A program made the position numbers and the translations under genes. A stretch of 64,000 nucleotides of DNA from Lysobacter sp. Root494 (GTDB lineage Bacteria > Pseudomonadota > Gammaproteobacteria > Xanthomonadales > Xanthomonadaceae): NCBI RefSeq assembly GCF_001427225.1, contig NZ_LMFH01000005.1, forward strand, positions 671,325 through 735,324, read 5' to 3'. Of this stretch, positions 42,210-51,255 are shown in pieces (position 1 is the stretch's first letter; the number at the start of each line of letters is the position of its first letter). The notes beneath the pieces were generated by a model, which saw only the letters and a list, made by a program, of their open reading frames with translations, was not told the DNA's origin and did no database searches.

Positions 42210-43073
42210 TTACTGCGCGCGGCCGAACTTGCCGCTGTTGAAATCGACGACCGCCTGGCTGATTTCTTCCTGCGTGTTCATCACGAACGGGCCGTAGCCG
42301 ACGATGGGCTCGTCGATGGGCTCACCGCTCAGCAGCAGCACGGTGGCATCGGTGTTGGCGTCGAGCGTGACGTCGCTGCCGTCGCGGGCCAGCGTCACCA
42401 TCTGCGCTTCGCGCGTTACCGCCGAGTCGTTCACCAGCACCGTGCCCTTGAGCACGACCAGCGCGAGCGTGCGGCCTTCGGGCAGCGAAAACGTCGTGGA
42501 CTTGCCGGCGTTGAGCCGGATGTCCCACACGTCCAGCGCGGTGAAAGTGCGCGCGGGACCGCGATGGCCTTCGAACTCGCCGGCGATCACGCGCACGCGG
42601 CCGGCATCGTCCGGCAACGCGACGCTTGGAATCTCCGCGTCGAGCAAGGTCTGGTAACCCGGTGCGGCCATCTTGTCCTTCGCCGGCAGGTTGACCCACA
42701 GCTGCACCATCTCGAGCGTGCCGCCGGTGCGGGTGAAATCCTGCGAATGGAATTCCTCGTGCAGGATTCCCGACGCCGCGGTCATCCACTGCACGTCGCC
42801 GGGACCAATCTTTCCACCGGCGCCAGTGGAATCGCGGTGTTCGACTTCGCCTTCGTAAACGATGGTCACCGTCTCGAAACCGCGGTGCGGATGCCGGCCC
42901 ACGCCGCGCGGTTGCGTGGCGGCGTCGAACTTGTGCGGCCCGGCGTAGTCGAGCAGCAGGAACGGGCTCAGGTCGCGCCCATGGCTGTTGTAGGAAAATA
43001 GGGAGCGGGCAGGGAACCCGTCGCCTACCCAGTGCGGGCGGGGTGCGCTGTAGACGCCCAGGATTTTCTTCAT
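42210..43073 (-). CDS. Pirin-family protein
   Basis: A 287-residue bicupin. RPHWVGDGFPARSLFSY, LLLDYAGPHKF, VGRHPHRGFETVTIVYEGEV and GDVQWMTAASGILHEEFH give the pirin motifs with the His/Glu metal ligands. The C-terminal pirin_C domain ends in GPFVMNTQEEISQAVVDFNS. Bacterial pirins include quercetinase-like enzymes and redox regulators. ATG 43073 has GGAGG 7 bp upstream. It is divergent from a LysR gene with 137 bp between and heads the isochorismatase operon. Confidence 0.95.
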   Translation of the reverse strand: MKKILGVYSAPRPHWVGDGFPARSLFSYNSHGRDLSPFLLLDYAGPHKFDAATQPRGVGRHPHRGFETVTIVYEGEVEHRDSTGAGGKIGPGDVQWMTAASGILHEEFHSQDFTRTGGTLEMVQLWVNLPAKDKMAAPGYQTLLDAEIPSVALPDDAGRVRVIAGEFEGHRGPARTFTALDVWDIRLNAGKSTTFSLPEGRTLALVVLKGTVLVNDSAVTREAQMVTLARDGSDVTLDANTDATVLLLSGEPIDEPIVGYGPFVMNTQEEISQAVVDFNSGKFGRAQ

Positions 43074-43210
43074 GACATGCCTCCAACTGTTCCGGGGACC
43101 GCGGGTTGCGGCCCCGTTTGCGTTGAAGGGAAGCTTGAAGATGGAACGCTGGCTCCGGTAGCTGGCAGAATTTGGCCTCAGAGTCCCATCTGGTGAACGA
43201 AGGCGGGCCA

Positions 43211-44116
43211 ATGCAGGATCTGAATGACCTCTATTACTTCGCCCAGGTCGTCGAACACGGCGGCTTCGCCCCTGCAGGGCGAGCGCTGGGCATGCCCAAG
43301 TCCAAGCTCAGCAGGCGTGTCGCGCTGCTGGAGGAACGGTTGGGGGTGCGACTGATCCAGCGTTCGACGCGCCATTTCTCGGTGACCCAGGTCGGCCAGT
43401 CGTTCTACGCGCATTGCCGGGCGATGCTGGTCGAAGCCGAAGCGGCGGAAGAGGCCATCGAGGTCACGCGCAGTGAACCGCGCGGCATCGTGCGCATGGC
43501 TTGTCCGGTGTCGCTGCTGGATACATTGGTTGCGCCGATGCTCGCCGACTTCATGGTCGAGTACCCGCGGGTGGAAGTGCACCTGGAAGCCACCAACCGC
43601 CGCGTCGACGTGATCGTCGAAGGCGTCGACATTGCGTTGCGCGTGCGCCCGCCGCCGCTCGAAGACAGCGAGCTGGTGATGCGCGTGCTGGCCGAACTCG
43701 GCCAGTGCCTTGTCGCGAGCCCGGCGCTGCTGGATCGCTACGGACTGCCGCAAGGGCCCGCGGAGCTGTCGCGGTATCCCAGCCTCGATCTGGGCATGCC
43801 GCAGCACGAACACGCATGGAAGCTGTTCGGCCCCGATGGCGCGCAGGCGACGATCTATCACCGCCCACGCTTCATCACGCGCGGCATGCTGGCGTTGCGC
43901 GTCGCCGCGATAGCAGGTGTCGGCGTGGTGCAACTGCCGACGCTGATGGTTACCGAACAACTGGCGCGTGGCGAGCTCGTTCCCGTGATTCCCGACTGGC
44001 GGCCGCGGCACGAACTTGCGCACGCGGTGTTCGCATCACGGCGCGGACTGCTGCCGTCGGTCCGGGTGCTCGTGGATTTTCTCGCCATGCGGTTCAAGCA
44101 GGCAGACGCCGCTTAG
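43211..44116 (+). CDS. LysR-family transcriptional regulator
   Basis: A 301-residue LTTR. wHTH: DLNDLYYFAQVVEHGGFAPA, GRALGMPKSKLSRRVALLEE, RSTRHFSVTQVGQSFY. The effector domain contains IVRMACPVSLLDTLVAPMLA and DFMVEYPRVEVHLEATNRRV. It belongs to the DsdC/YhjC-like group often found next to pirin genes. It is divergent from the pirin operon and is its probable regulator. Confidence 0.95.
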   Translation: MQDLNDLYYFAQVVEHGGFAPAGRALGMPKSKLSRRVALLEERLGVRLIQRSTRHFSVTQVGQSFYAHCRAMLVEAEAAEEAIEVTRSEPRGIVRMACPVSLLDTLVAPMLADFMVEYPRVEVHLEATNRRVDVIVEGVDIALRVRPPPLEDSELVMRVLAELGQCLVASPALLDRYGLPQGPAELSRYPSLDLGMPQHEHAWKLFGPDGAQATIYHRPRFITRGMLALRVAAIAGVGVVQLPTLMVTEQLARGELVPVIPDWRPRHELAHAVFASRRGLLPSVRVLVDFLAMRFKQADAA

Positions 44117-44198
44117 CGACAAGAACATGGCTATGCACGATCCCAAGGACCGCTAGGGTTGGAAGCGGGCATTCGCAGTGGTTCGTGTTGTGGTGGAC

Positions 44199-44230
44199 GC
44201 GACCGCTATCGGCCAGAAGCAGTCAGTCGC
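44199..44230. repeat. Dispersed palindromic repeat, decayed copy
   Basis: GCGACCGCTATCGGCCAGAA then GCAGTCAGTCGC; both ends differ from the best copy but the arrangement and centre are recognisable. Confidence 0.5.
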
Positions 44231-44303
44231 CTCCTGCAGTAGAGCTGCAATCAGTACCGGTTCCCACGCGGAACCTTCTTGCCGCTGGGTGCAGCTATCG
44301 TAT

Positions 44304-44317
44304 ATGATGGACGTAAT
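44304..44317. promoter_or_regulatory. Predicted TetR operator, imperfect copy (autoregulation)
   Basis: ATGAT-GGAC-GTAAT directly precedes the TetR start codon. It has the same arm length and 4-bp spacer as the perfect dyad at 44936-44949. Confidence 0.5.
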
Positions 44318-44896
44318 ATGACAAAGGCCATCACCAAATCCAAGGAAGCCACCCACAACCGCATCGTCGACGCCGCGGCGCGTGCGATCCGGCGTAGTGG
44401 CTACAACGGCACCGGCGTTGCGGACATCATGAGGGACGCCGGCCTGACCCATGGCGGCTTCTACGCCCATTTCGCCTCGCGTGACGCGATGCTCGCCGAG
44501 GCCGCCGATCGCGCCGGCAGCGAGGCCGTGGTGCTGATGGAACGCGTCGCCGCCACAGCGCCGCCACAACAGGCGCTGCAGGCGATGATGCAGGCCTACC
44601 TCTCCGAAGAGCATGTAAAAAGCATCGAAACCGGATGCGCGACCGCCGCGCTCGGTTCCGAGATGCCACGCCAGGCGCCCGAGGTACGGCGTGCCGCCAC
44701 GCGCCGCATCAAGGAAATGATCGACCTCATCGCCCGCCATTCGCCCGACTGGGGCCAGCCCGGCGCGCATGAACATGCGCTTGTGGCGGTATCCACCATG
44801 GTCGGCGCACTCGTGCTGGCTCGCGCCGTCGACGACGCGCGACTCTCCAACGCGCTGCGCAACTCAGCACTGGACCATCTCACGCCGACCGACTGA
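44318..44896 (+). CDS. TetR/AcrR-family transcriptional regulator
   Basis: A 192-residue regulator. The HTH region is THNRIVDAAARAIRRSGYNG followed by VADIMRDAGLTHGGFYAHFA, as in the TetR group with a C-terminal helical domain resembling AcrR/NemR-type sensors (Cys in ETGCATAALGSE could be redox-sensitive). ATG 44318 is chosen because it starts the conserved part. A terminator follows at 44901. It probably represses the operon from 45015 and itself, through ATGAT-N4-ATCAT dyads. Confidence 0.93.
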   Translation: MTKAITKSKEATHNRIVDAAARAIRRSGYNGTGVADIMRDAGLTHGGFYAHFASRDAMLAEAADRAGSEAVVLMERVAATAPPQQALQAMMQAYLSEEHVKSIETGCATAALGSEMPRQAPEVRRAATRRIKEMIDLIARHSPDWGQPGAHEHALVAVSTMVGALVLARAVDDARLSNALRNSALDHLTPTD

Positions 44897-44900
44897 CACG

Positions 44901-44924
44901 GGATGCTCTCGCATCCTTCTTTTT
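44901..44924 (+). terminator. Rho-independent terminator of the TetR gene
   Basis: GGATGC-TCTC-GCATCC stem-loop (44901-44916) followed by TTCTTTTT. It separates the TetR transcript from the downstream operon. Confidence 0.85.
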
Positions 44925-44935
44925 CGCCTTTGAAT

Positions 44936-44949
44936 ATGATGATCATCAT
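44936..44949. promoter_or_regulatory. Predicted TetR operator before the oxidoreductase operon
   Basis: ATGATGATCATCAT is a perfect 14-bp palindrome (ATGAT-GATC-ATCAT), 66 bp upstream of the oxidoreductase start. Similar sites occur at 44304 and 57504. Confidence 0.6.
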
Positions 44950-45014
44950 TCAATGATTCAACAACCTCCAGCTGCCTACAACCGCCGCCCCCTGCTGATT
45001 GAAGAGAAAACACC

Positions 45015-46016
45015 ATGAAAGCATTTGTTCTCGATCGTTATGAAAAAGCGGCCAGCTTGCGCATGGCCGAAATGCCAGAGCCGACGCATCGAGACGATGA
45101 GGTGCTGGTCGAGATCCACGCCGCCAGCGTCAACGTCCTCGACTCGAAGATCGGGAGCGGCGATTTCAAGTTGATCCTGCCGTATCGCTTTCCGCTGGTG
45201 ATGGGCCACGACCTGGCTGGCGTCGTGGTCCGCGTCGGACCACGCGTGCGGCAGTTCAAGGTCGGCGACGAGGTCTATGCACGTGCACCGGACTTCAGCA
45301 TCGGCAGCTTCGCCGAATCCATTGCGATCAGGGAAAGCGCGCTCGCCCGCAAGCCGAAGAACCTGAGCATGGAGGAAGCCGCTTCCATCCCGCTGGTCGG
45401 TCTTACCGCGTGGCAAGCGCTGGTGGAAAAGGCAAAGGTGAAGCCGGGCCAGAAAGTCTTCATCCAGGCCGGTTCCGGTGGCGTCGGCACCTTCGCGATC
45501 CAGCTGGCGAAGCACCTGGGCGCCATCGTCGCAACGACCACCAGCGCGGCGAATGTCGAGTGGGTGAAACGCCTCGGCGCCGACATCGTCGTCGACTACA
45601 AAAAGGATGACTTCGAAACCATCCTGCGCGACTACGACGTCGTCCTGAACAGCCAGGACGGCAAGACGCTGGAAAAATCCCTGCGCATCCTCAGGCGCGG
45701 CGGCCAGCTCATCTCCATCTCCGGTCCGCCGGACCCCGCATTCGGAAAAGACATCGGCGCTCCCGGCTTCGTGCGACTGGTCCTGCGCCTGTTGAGCGCC
45801 GGCGTCCGCAGATATGCCAGGCGGCTCGGTGTCGGCTACGCCTTTCTTTTCATGAAAGCCAGCGGCGAGCAATTGGGTCGGATCACGCAGCTCATCGAGA
45901 GTGGGGCGATACGCCCAGTCGTGGACAAGGTCTTTCCGTTCGAAGCGACCAATGACGCCATCACGCATGTCGCGACAGGCCGCGCGAAGGGCAAGGTCGT
46001 CATCAGGATCAAGTGA
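45015..46016 (+). CDS. NADPH:quinone oxidoreductase-like medium-chain reductase
   Basis: A 333-residue MDR-superfamily enzyme without structural zinc. VLVEIHAASVNVLDSKIGSG, PLVMGHDLAGVVVRVGP and the nucleotide motif FIQAGSGGVGTFAIQLAKHL are typical of quinone reductases (Qor/YhdH-like) acting on enones or quinones with NADPH. The C-terminus has VFPFEATNDAITHVATGRAK, GKVVIRI. First gene of a four-gene operon behind the TetR terminator and operator. Confidence 0.93.
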   Translation: MKAFVLDRYEKAASLRMAEMPEPTHRDDEVLVEIHAASVNVLDSKIGSGDFKLILPYRFPLVMGHDLAGVVVRVGPRVRQFKVGDEVYARAPDFSIGSFAESIAIRESALARKPKNLSMEEAASIPLVGLTAWQALVEKAKVKPGQKVFIQAGSGGVGTFAIQLAKHLGAIVATTTSAANVEWVKRLGADIVVDYKKDDFETILRDYDVVLNSQDGKTLEKSLRILRRGGQLISISGPPDPAFGKDIGAPGFVRLVLRLLSAGVRRYARRLGVGYAFLFMKASGEQLGRITQLIESGAIRPVVDKVFPFEATNDAITHVATGRAKGKVVIRIK

Positions 46017-46047
46017 GCCTGCTTCCCCCTCTCCTGGAATCCCCATC

Positions 46048-46752
46048 GTGAAAATCGAGAATGCTGTTGTCCTGGTCACCGGCGCCAATCGTGGCATCGG
46101 CCTGGAATTCACCCGTCAGTTGCTTGCCCGCGGTGCGCGCAAGGTTTATGCCGGCGCTCGCAACCCAGCTTCCGTCACGCTAGCGGGAGTCCAGGCACTC
46201 CGGCTGGACGTCAACGACGCGGACGACATCACGGCCGCCGCGGCACTCGCTCCGGATGTGACGCTGGTGATCAACAACGCCGGCATCGCCCAACCCGGAG
46301 GCTTTCTTGCGCAGGACAGCGAAGAAGTCGCGCGTCGGATCTTCGAGACCAATTTCTTCGCCATGTTGCGTATGAGCAAGGCGTTTGCGCCGATCCTCAA
46401 GGCCAATGGCGGTGGCGCGTTGCTCAACGTGCTGTCGGTGGCGTCGTGGGTGAATCGTGGTGACCTGGCCGCCTATTCGGCCAGCAAGGCCGCAGCCTGG
46501 TCGCTCACCAATTCGTTGCGCAACGAATTGGCCGCGCAGAAGACCCAGGTGCTGGGCTTGCACATGGGCTATGTCGATACCGATCTCGCGCGCGAGATGG
46601 ATGGAGCAAAGTCCACGCCTGAAGACATCGTCACGCGTGCGTTGGACGGCCTCGAATCCGGGCTGGATGAAGTGCTCGCCGACGACCTGACCAACTACGT
46701 CAAGCAGGGGATGACGGCCGCCAGGCCCATCTACCTGCCGCAAGCGTCCTGA
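46048..46752 (+). CDS. Short-chain dehydrogenase/reductase
   Basis: A 234-residue SDR. Cofactor motif VTGANRGIGLEF, NNAG (LVINNAGIA), Ser in LLNVLSVAS and the catalytic Tyr/Lys in LAAYSASKAA are all intact. The start is a GTG at 46048 with a weak site. It lies 31 bp after the quinone reductase and 22 bp before the hydrolase, so all are in one operon. Substrate unknown, perhaps a carbonyl compound. Confidence 0.93.
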   Translation: MKIENAVVLVTGANRGIGLEFTRQLLARGARKVYAGARNPASVTLAGVQALRLDVNDADDITAAAALAPDVTLVINNAGIAQPGGFLAQDSEEVARRIFETNFFAMLRMSKAFAPILKANGGGALLNVLSVASWVNRGDLAAYSASKAAAWSLTNSLRNELAAQKTQVLGLHMGYVDTDLAREMDGAKSTPEDIVTRALDGLESGLDEVLADDLTNYVKQGMTAARPIYLPQAS

Positions 46753-46774
46753 CAATCGGACAGAGGAAAACCAC

Positions 46775-47632
46775 ATGGCCACGACACAGACGTCGAACGA
46801 AAGCTGGAAGGACGTTCCCACGCAGAGCATCACCGCCAATGGCGTGCGGTTCGCCTATCGCGAAATGGGAACAGGGAATCCCGGCCCACCGGTCGTGTGC
46901 CTCATCCACCTCGCCGCGGTGCTGGACAACTGGGATCCGCGGGTCATCGACAGCCTGGCAACCAGGCATCATGTGATCGCATTTGACAATCGCGGCGTGG
47001 GTGCGAGCAGCGGCAAGCCTGCTACGTCGATGGAGCAGATGGCCAGCGATGCCATCGCCTTCATCAAGGCGATGGGGCTGAAGCAGGTCGATCTTTTCGG
47101 ATTCTCGATGGGCGGGATGATCGCGCAGGAGATCGCGCTGATGGAGCCGAACCTCGTGCGCAAGATGATCCTCACCGGCACGGGGCCCGCGGGTGGCAAA
47201 GGCATCAGCAGCGTCGCCCGCGTGACCTACTACGACATGCTCCGCGGGTTGCTGACGCACCAGGATCCGAAGCAGTTCCTGTTCTTCACCAGGACGCCGA
47301 GCGGAATCCGTGCCGGCAAGGAATTCCTGCAGCGATTGAAAGAGCGCACCAACGATCGCGACAAGGAAATCACCGTGTCCGCGCTGCAGGCGCAGTTGAA
47401 GGCGCTGCGACACTGGGGCGCGAAACCGCCCGCGGACCTGTCAACGATCAAGCAGCCCGTGCTCGTGGCGAACGGCGACAGCGATCGCATGGTGCCGAGC
47501 GAGAACACGCACGACCTGGCGCAGCGGCTTCCGAACAGCGAACTCATCATCTATCCGGATTCCGGCCATGGCGCGGTGTTCCAGTTCCATGCCGACTTCA
47601 TGCCGAAGGCGCTCGCGTTCCTGGCTCGTTGA
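46775..47632 (+). CDS. Alpha/beta hydrolase
   Basis: A 285-residue cytosolic hydrolase. The nucleophile elbow is DLFGFSMGGMIAQE, with oxyanion region VCLIHLAAVLDNWDPRVIDS (HL in place of the common HG), acid in VLVANGDSDRMVPS and His in YPDSGHGAVFQ. It resembles 3-oxoadipate enol-lactonase/peroxidase-like hydrolases. Third gene of the TetR-controlled operon. Confidence 0.93.
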   Translation: MATTQTSNESWKDVPTQSITANGVRFAYREMGTGNPGPPVVCLIHLAAVLDNWDPRVIDSLATRHHVIAFDNRGVGASSGKPATSMEQMASDAIAFIKAMGLKQVDLFGFSMGGMIAQEIALMEPNLVRKMILTGTGPAGGKGISSVARVTYYDMLRGLLTHQDPKQFLFFTRTPSGIRAGKEFLQRLKERTNDRDKEITVSALQAQLKALRHWGAKPPADLSTIKQPVLVANGDSDRMVPSENTHDLAQRLPNSELIIYPDSGHGAVFQFHADFMPKALAFLAR

Positions 47633-47702
47633 TCGCATGTCCGCCACGCTGGAGCCAGCGTCATCCGTGTTTACTTCAACGGCCGAAAGAGACCTGCCAC
47701 CC

Positions 47703-48122
47703 ATGCCTACCGCGAACCACTTCAACCAGATCGGCGTCGGCCGGCTACCTGGCCACCTCGGCATCGTTGTCACGCACGTCGATGCCACGGAAGTCCGTGC
47801 GGAGCTGCCCGTGCAGGCTTCGTTGATCGCGCCGAACGGCTTCCTTCATGCCGCAAGCGTGATCGGACTCGCGGACACCGCCGCGGGCTACGGTTGCGTG
47901 GAGAACCTGCCCGAGGGGGCTTCGGGTTTCACCACGATCGAATTGAAGTCGAACCACCTCGGCACCGCGACCGACGGCACGATCGAATGCATCGCCAAAC
48001 CCGCACACCTGGGCAGGACGACGCAGGTGTGGGACGCAACCGTGACCCATCGCGAGTCGGGCAAAACCATCGCGTTGTTCCGATGCACGCAGATGGTGCT
48101 TTACGCGAGGAAGGACACTTGA
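47703..48122 (+). CDS. PaaI-family thioesterase (hotdog fold)
   Basis: A 139-residue hotdog-fold protein. HLGIVVTHVDATEVRAELPV, LIAPNGFLHAASVIGLADTA and LKSNHLGTATDGTIECIAKP are the PaaI/YdiI-like thioesterase motifs with the catalytic acidic region in the helix (ADTAAGYGC). It would hydrolyse aromatic or hydroxyacyl-CoA thioesters. ATG 47703 is used; the upstream frame lacks family sequence. Last gene of the operon, 70 bp after the hydrolase. Confidence 0.92.
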   Translation: MPTANHFNQIGVGRLPGHLGIVVTHVDATEVRAELPVQASLIAPNGFLHAASVIGLADTAAGYGCVENLPEGASGFTTIELKSNHLGTATDGTIECIAKPAHLGRTTQVWDATVTHRESGKTIALFRCTQMVLYARKDT

Positions 48123-48130
48123 AGACAGCG

Positions 48131-48520
48131 TCAGGTTATCCGCGGAAGGACTGGCCCAGCCACTGAAAATGACTTCGCAGCCAGTTCCCGTGCGAGTTTG
48201 ATCACGGGATCCGGGCGGCCCCAGCGATCGGTGAGGTACAGGATCTTTCCGGACGCCGTGCCCATCCAGAGATTGTCGAACGCGACGGGTGGAGTGAACG
48301 CCGTTACGAATTGACCGTTGGTATAGACCAGGGCAGCAGCGAAGCGAAGATTCCAGTTGTCGCCGCCGCCTTCGGGTTCGAAGCGAATGTAGACGGGTGA
48401 GCGTTCGAGGTTGGACGAATCCAGCGGAAAGCCCTTGCCAGGGGGTGGGGAGCTTCGGGCAACGGAATGCGCTGCTTGCCAGGCGAAAACGAGGCCTGGA
48501 TCGATGTGGGACATGGTCAT
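48131..48520 (-). CDS. Hypothetical protein
   Basis: A 129-residue protein without signal or membrane segment. Notable stretches are RSPVYIRFEPEGGGDNWNLR, FAAALVYTNGQFVTAFTPPV and DNLWMGTASGKILYLTDRWG, which read as an alternating beta-rich fold. No family is recognised. It is convergent with the thioesterase gene, 8 bp apart, and its coding pattern fits the GC bias of the region. Confidence 0.65.
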   Translation of the reverse strand: MTMSHIDPGLVFAWQAAHSVARSSPPPGKGFPLDSSNLERSPVYIRFEPEGGGDNWNLRFAAALVYTNGQFVTAFTPPVAFDNLWMGTASGKILYLTDRWGRPDPVIKLARELAAKSFSVAGPVLPRIT

Positions 48521-48645
48521 GGCGGATCGTCTGTGATGCTTGGATGGGGCGAATTTTCCGGCGGCTACAGGTGCTGTGCCGTCGACTCGGCCACGACACC
48601 TCCGTGGCTTTCAAGGGGAGCATCTTGGCATCTCGCCCCACCTTG

Positions 48646-48680
48646 AGTGACGTTCGCTTCCGTTCGAAAGCAATGACTCC
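48646..48680. repeat. Dispersed palindromic repeat, decayed copy
   Basis: GACGTTCGCTTCCGTTCGAA then AGCAATGACTCC, in the gap before the XRE-like gene. Confidence 0.45.
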
Positions 48681-48728
48681 GAATCAACGGAGTTTTGTTC
48701 CCTTGGGCTACCATCGGCCCATCCCCCA

Positions 48729-49172
48729 ATGCAGATGAGTCCCTACATGCCCAACATCGGCGCTTTGCTGAAGTCCGAGATCACGCGTCTGGCCCGCAAG
48801 GAAGTCCGAGCCGAAGTCACGACCTTGCGCAAGGCGAGCGTTGGATACCGCCGTGACATCGCAGCCCTGAAGCGGGTGGTCGCCGATCTGCAACGCCAGG
48901 TGGCCGCGTCGAGCCGGGCCAGCAAGCGTGCACAGCCTGCGAATTCTGGCCAGGCGACCCCGGCGCGGTTTTCGGCGAAGGCGTTGCAATCACACCGCGC
49001 GAGGCTGGGAATGTCCGCGTCTGATTACGGGCGGCTTGCCGGCGTGTCGGGCCAGTCGATCTACAACTACGAAGCGGGCAAGGCGGTACCCAGACAGTCC
49101 CAGATCGCGGCATTGGCTGCCGTACGCGCACTGGGCAAGCGGGAAGCCAGCGACCGCCTGGAACGGATGTAG
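48729..49172 (+). CDS. Helix-turn-helix (XRE-like) protein with N-terminal coiled coil
   Basis: A 147-residue protein. Residues 20-60 are an Arg/Ala-rich coiled coil (ITRLARKEVRAEVTTLRKAS, DIAALKRVVADLQRQVAA). The C-terminal part is an XRE-type HTH: KALQSHRARLGMSASDYGRL, AGVSGQSIYNYEAGKAVPRQ, SQIAALAAVRALGKREA. This architecture fits a DNA-binding regulator or antitoxin-like protein; no toxin partner is adjacent. ATG 48729 or 48747 could be used. Confidence 0.8.
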   Translation: MQMSPYMPNIGALLKSEITRLARKEVRAEVTTLRKASVGYRRDIAALKRVVADLQRQVAASSRASKRAQPANSGQATPARFSAKALQSHRARLGMSASDYGRLAGVSGQSIYNYEAGKAVPRQSQIAALAAVRALGKREASDRLERM

Positions 49173-49535
49173 TTGCGCGACTGTCGGCCCGCTGACCAGA
49201 AGCGCCGAGGCCCGTCTTCGCCGGACGGAGCAGGAGAGGTGGAGTTGATCACCGGGGCGCAAGCAAGCTGTCCATCGATTGCGGGAGCACCAGTCGTGCC
49301 GCCAACGTTGGCTTGATAACGAGCCGTCGGTGGTTCGTAGCGCGGCCCGAAGCAGGTTGTTCGCGATACGAAACATGACGGGTGTGGCAGGCCAGGTGTC
49401 GCCAGCAGGCCGTGTTCCTGAAATGCGTGCTTATGCGCAAATTGTTTCCGGCCTGGGTCGGATACGGGCCCGGCCGTTCGTCGTAACGATGAAAAGCGGG
49501 CAATTGCCCGTGCCTGACGCCAGGAGTGCCTCACG
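49173..49535. other. Intergenic stretch without recognised content
   Basis: No gene or repeat is recognised between the XRE-like and GST genes. Confidence 0.4.
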
Positions 49536-50198
49536 ATGACCATCATCATTACTGCCTTTGAACGGTCGCCCGACGGCGGCAAGGGACTGGCGCGCGATAC
49601 GCGCGTGCGCTGGGCGCTGGAAGAAGTGGGGCAACCTTACGAGGTCCGTCTCGTTTCGTTCCGTGCGATGAAGGAACCGGCGCACCTGCGCCTGCATCCC
49701 TTCGGCCAGATTCCCACCTACGAGGAAGGCGATCTCGTCCTGTTCGAAACGGGCGCGATCGTCCTGCATCTCGCCCAGCGGCACACCGGCCTGTTGCCGG
49801 ACGACGCCAACGCACGGGCGCGTGCAATCACCTGGATGTTCGCCGCGGTCAACACCGTGGAGCCGCCGATCCTGGATCTCGTCATCGCCAAATTCCAGGA
49901 AGGCGACAAGCCCTGGGCCAGAGAGCGCCTGCCGCTGGTCGAAGACCGCATCCGGCATCGGCTGCTCCAGCTTTCTGCTCGCCTGGGCAGTGGCGAGTGG
50001 CTCGATGGTGGGTTCAGCGCGGGCGATCTGATGATGGTATCGGTACTTCTCAGGCTGAGGCCGTCGGGCATCCTCGACGAATTTCCGGCCCTGGCTGCCT
50101 ATGTCGCGCGCGGCGAAGCGCGGCCCGCATACCAGCGTGCTTTCGCCGCCCAATGGGCGGTTAACGCCGCCGGGTCGCAGGCCGGGAATGCAACGTAA
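49536..50198 (+). CDS. Glutathione S-transferase family protein
   Basis: A 220-residue GST. The thioredoxin-like N-domain has DTRVRWALEEVGQPYEVRLV, HPFGQIPTYEEGDLVLFETG and AIVLHLAQRHTGLLP with the cis-Pro and SNAIL-like ETGAI motif. The helical C-domain holds the N-capping region FSAGDLMMVSVLLRL. It would conjugate glutathione to electrophiles or bind them. ATG 49536 follows AGGAG by 9 bp. It stands 60 bp before a methyltransferase gene. Confidence 0.92.
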   Translation: MTIIITAFERSPDGGKGLARDTRVRWALEEVGQPYEVRLVSFRAMKEPAHLRLHPFGQIPTYEEGDLVLFETGAIVLHLAQRHTGLLPDDANARARAITWMFAAVNTVEPPILDLVIAKFQEGDKPWARERLPLVEDRIRHRLLQLSARLGSGEWLDGGFSAGDLMMVSVLLRLRPSGILDEFPALAAYVARGEARPAYQRAFAAQWAVNAAGSQAGNAT

Positions 50199-50258
50199 CG
50201 AGCCAGCCTTCTGCCTGATTGTTTCCAGTGGGCTGCAATGGAGAAAGAGATCGAACCC

Positions 50259-51119
50259 ATGAGCACTCCATCCAGCGGCGTGACACGTGACAAGGAGGAA
50301 CTGAGCCAACAGTGGGATAGCGTTGCGGCCGGTTGGAAGAAGTGGTGGCCGACTATCGAGGACGCCGCCCGATGCGTAAGCAGGCGCATGATCGAGCTGG
50401 CGGAAATTCAACCCGGCCACCGGGTATTGGATATTGCGACCGGTATCGGTGAGCCCGCCCTGTTGGCCGCTAGCCGCGTTGGACCCACCGGACGGGTGGT
50501 CGCTACGGATCTCTCCTCCCGGATGCTCGAGATCGCCCGGGAGAGGGCAATGACACTGGGCGTGACGAACGTGGAGTTCATGGAAGCGGATGCGGAGCGA
50601 CTGGATTTTCCCGACGGCAGCTTCGATGCCGTTCTCTGGCGCTGGGGCGTAACGGATCTGCCGGATCCGCTGAACACGTTGGTCGCGATACGGCGCATGC
50701 TCGCTCCCAATGGCGCGTTTGCCACAGCCGTCTGGGACGCGGGGCCGAAGGCCCGTCCGCTGGCGACCCTCGCGATGATCGCCGCCCGGGAGATGTTTGA
50801 TTTGCCAGCGCCCTTGGTGGAAGAGCCTTCCCGGCCCGGATCGGTGGGGCCTGCATTGGCAAAAGCGCTGGGTCATGCCGGATTTCCGGATGTGCGCGTG
50901 GAAGAGATGAGGCTGACCCTGGAGTTCGCATCCACCGACGACTGCAACCGGTACCTCATGGATGTTTCGCCAGTATTTGCCGCGTTGCTTTCCGATAAAT
51001 CGCCTGCAGAGCAGGGCGAGTACCGGCACAGGCTCGCCGAAAAACTTCGGCAGTACGTGACAGCGGACGGTGGCGTTCGGATTCCAAACGCAACGATCTG
51101 TGCGGTGGGCCGGAGATGA
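50259..51119 (+). CDS. Class I SAM-dependent methyltransferase
   Basis: A 286-residue methyltransferase. SAM motif I is HRVLDIATGIGEPALLAASR, motif II VVATDLSSRMLEIARERA, post-I FPDGSFDAVLWRWGVTDLPD. It belongs to the UbiE/Methyltransf_11 group. The N-terminal KEELSQQWDSVAAGWKKWWP segment is typical of small-molecule methyltransferases. ATG 50259 has a GAGAAAGAG site; ATG 50238 is an alternative. Possibly co-transcribed with the GST gene. Confidence 0.92.
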   Translation: MSTPSSGVTRDKEELSQQWDSVAAGWKKWWPTIEDAARCVSRRMIELAEIQPGHRVLDIATGIGEPALLAASRVGPTGRVVATDLSSRMLEIARERAMTLGVTNVEFMEADAERLDFPDGSFDAVLWRWGVTDLPDPLNTLVAIRRMLAPNGAFATAVWDAGPKARPLATLAMIAAREMFDLPAPLVEEPSRPGSVGPALAKALGHAGFPDVRVEEMRLTLEFASTDDCNRYLMDVSPVFAALLSDKSPAEQGEYRHRLAEKLRQYVTADGGVRIPNATICAVGRR

Positions 51120-51255
51120 AGGCCGTAGGTTGGGTTGGCGTCATCAACCCAGCATTCGCAATCTCGATGAGGCCGGACGGTTTCATCAGCCGCATTCGCA
51201 ACCTCGATGAGGCTGTATTGGTGAGGCAACCCCAACCTGCGCGTGCCAACCCGTT

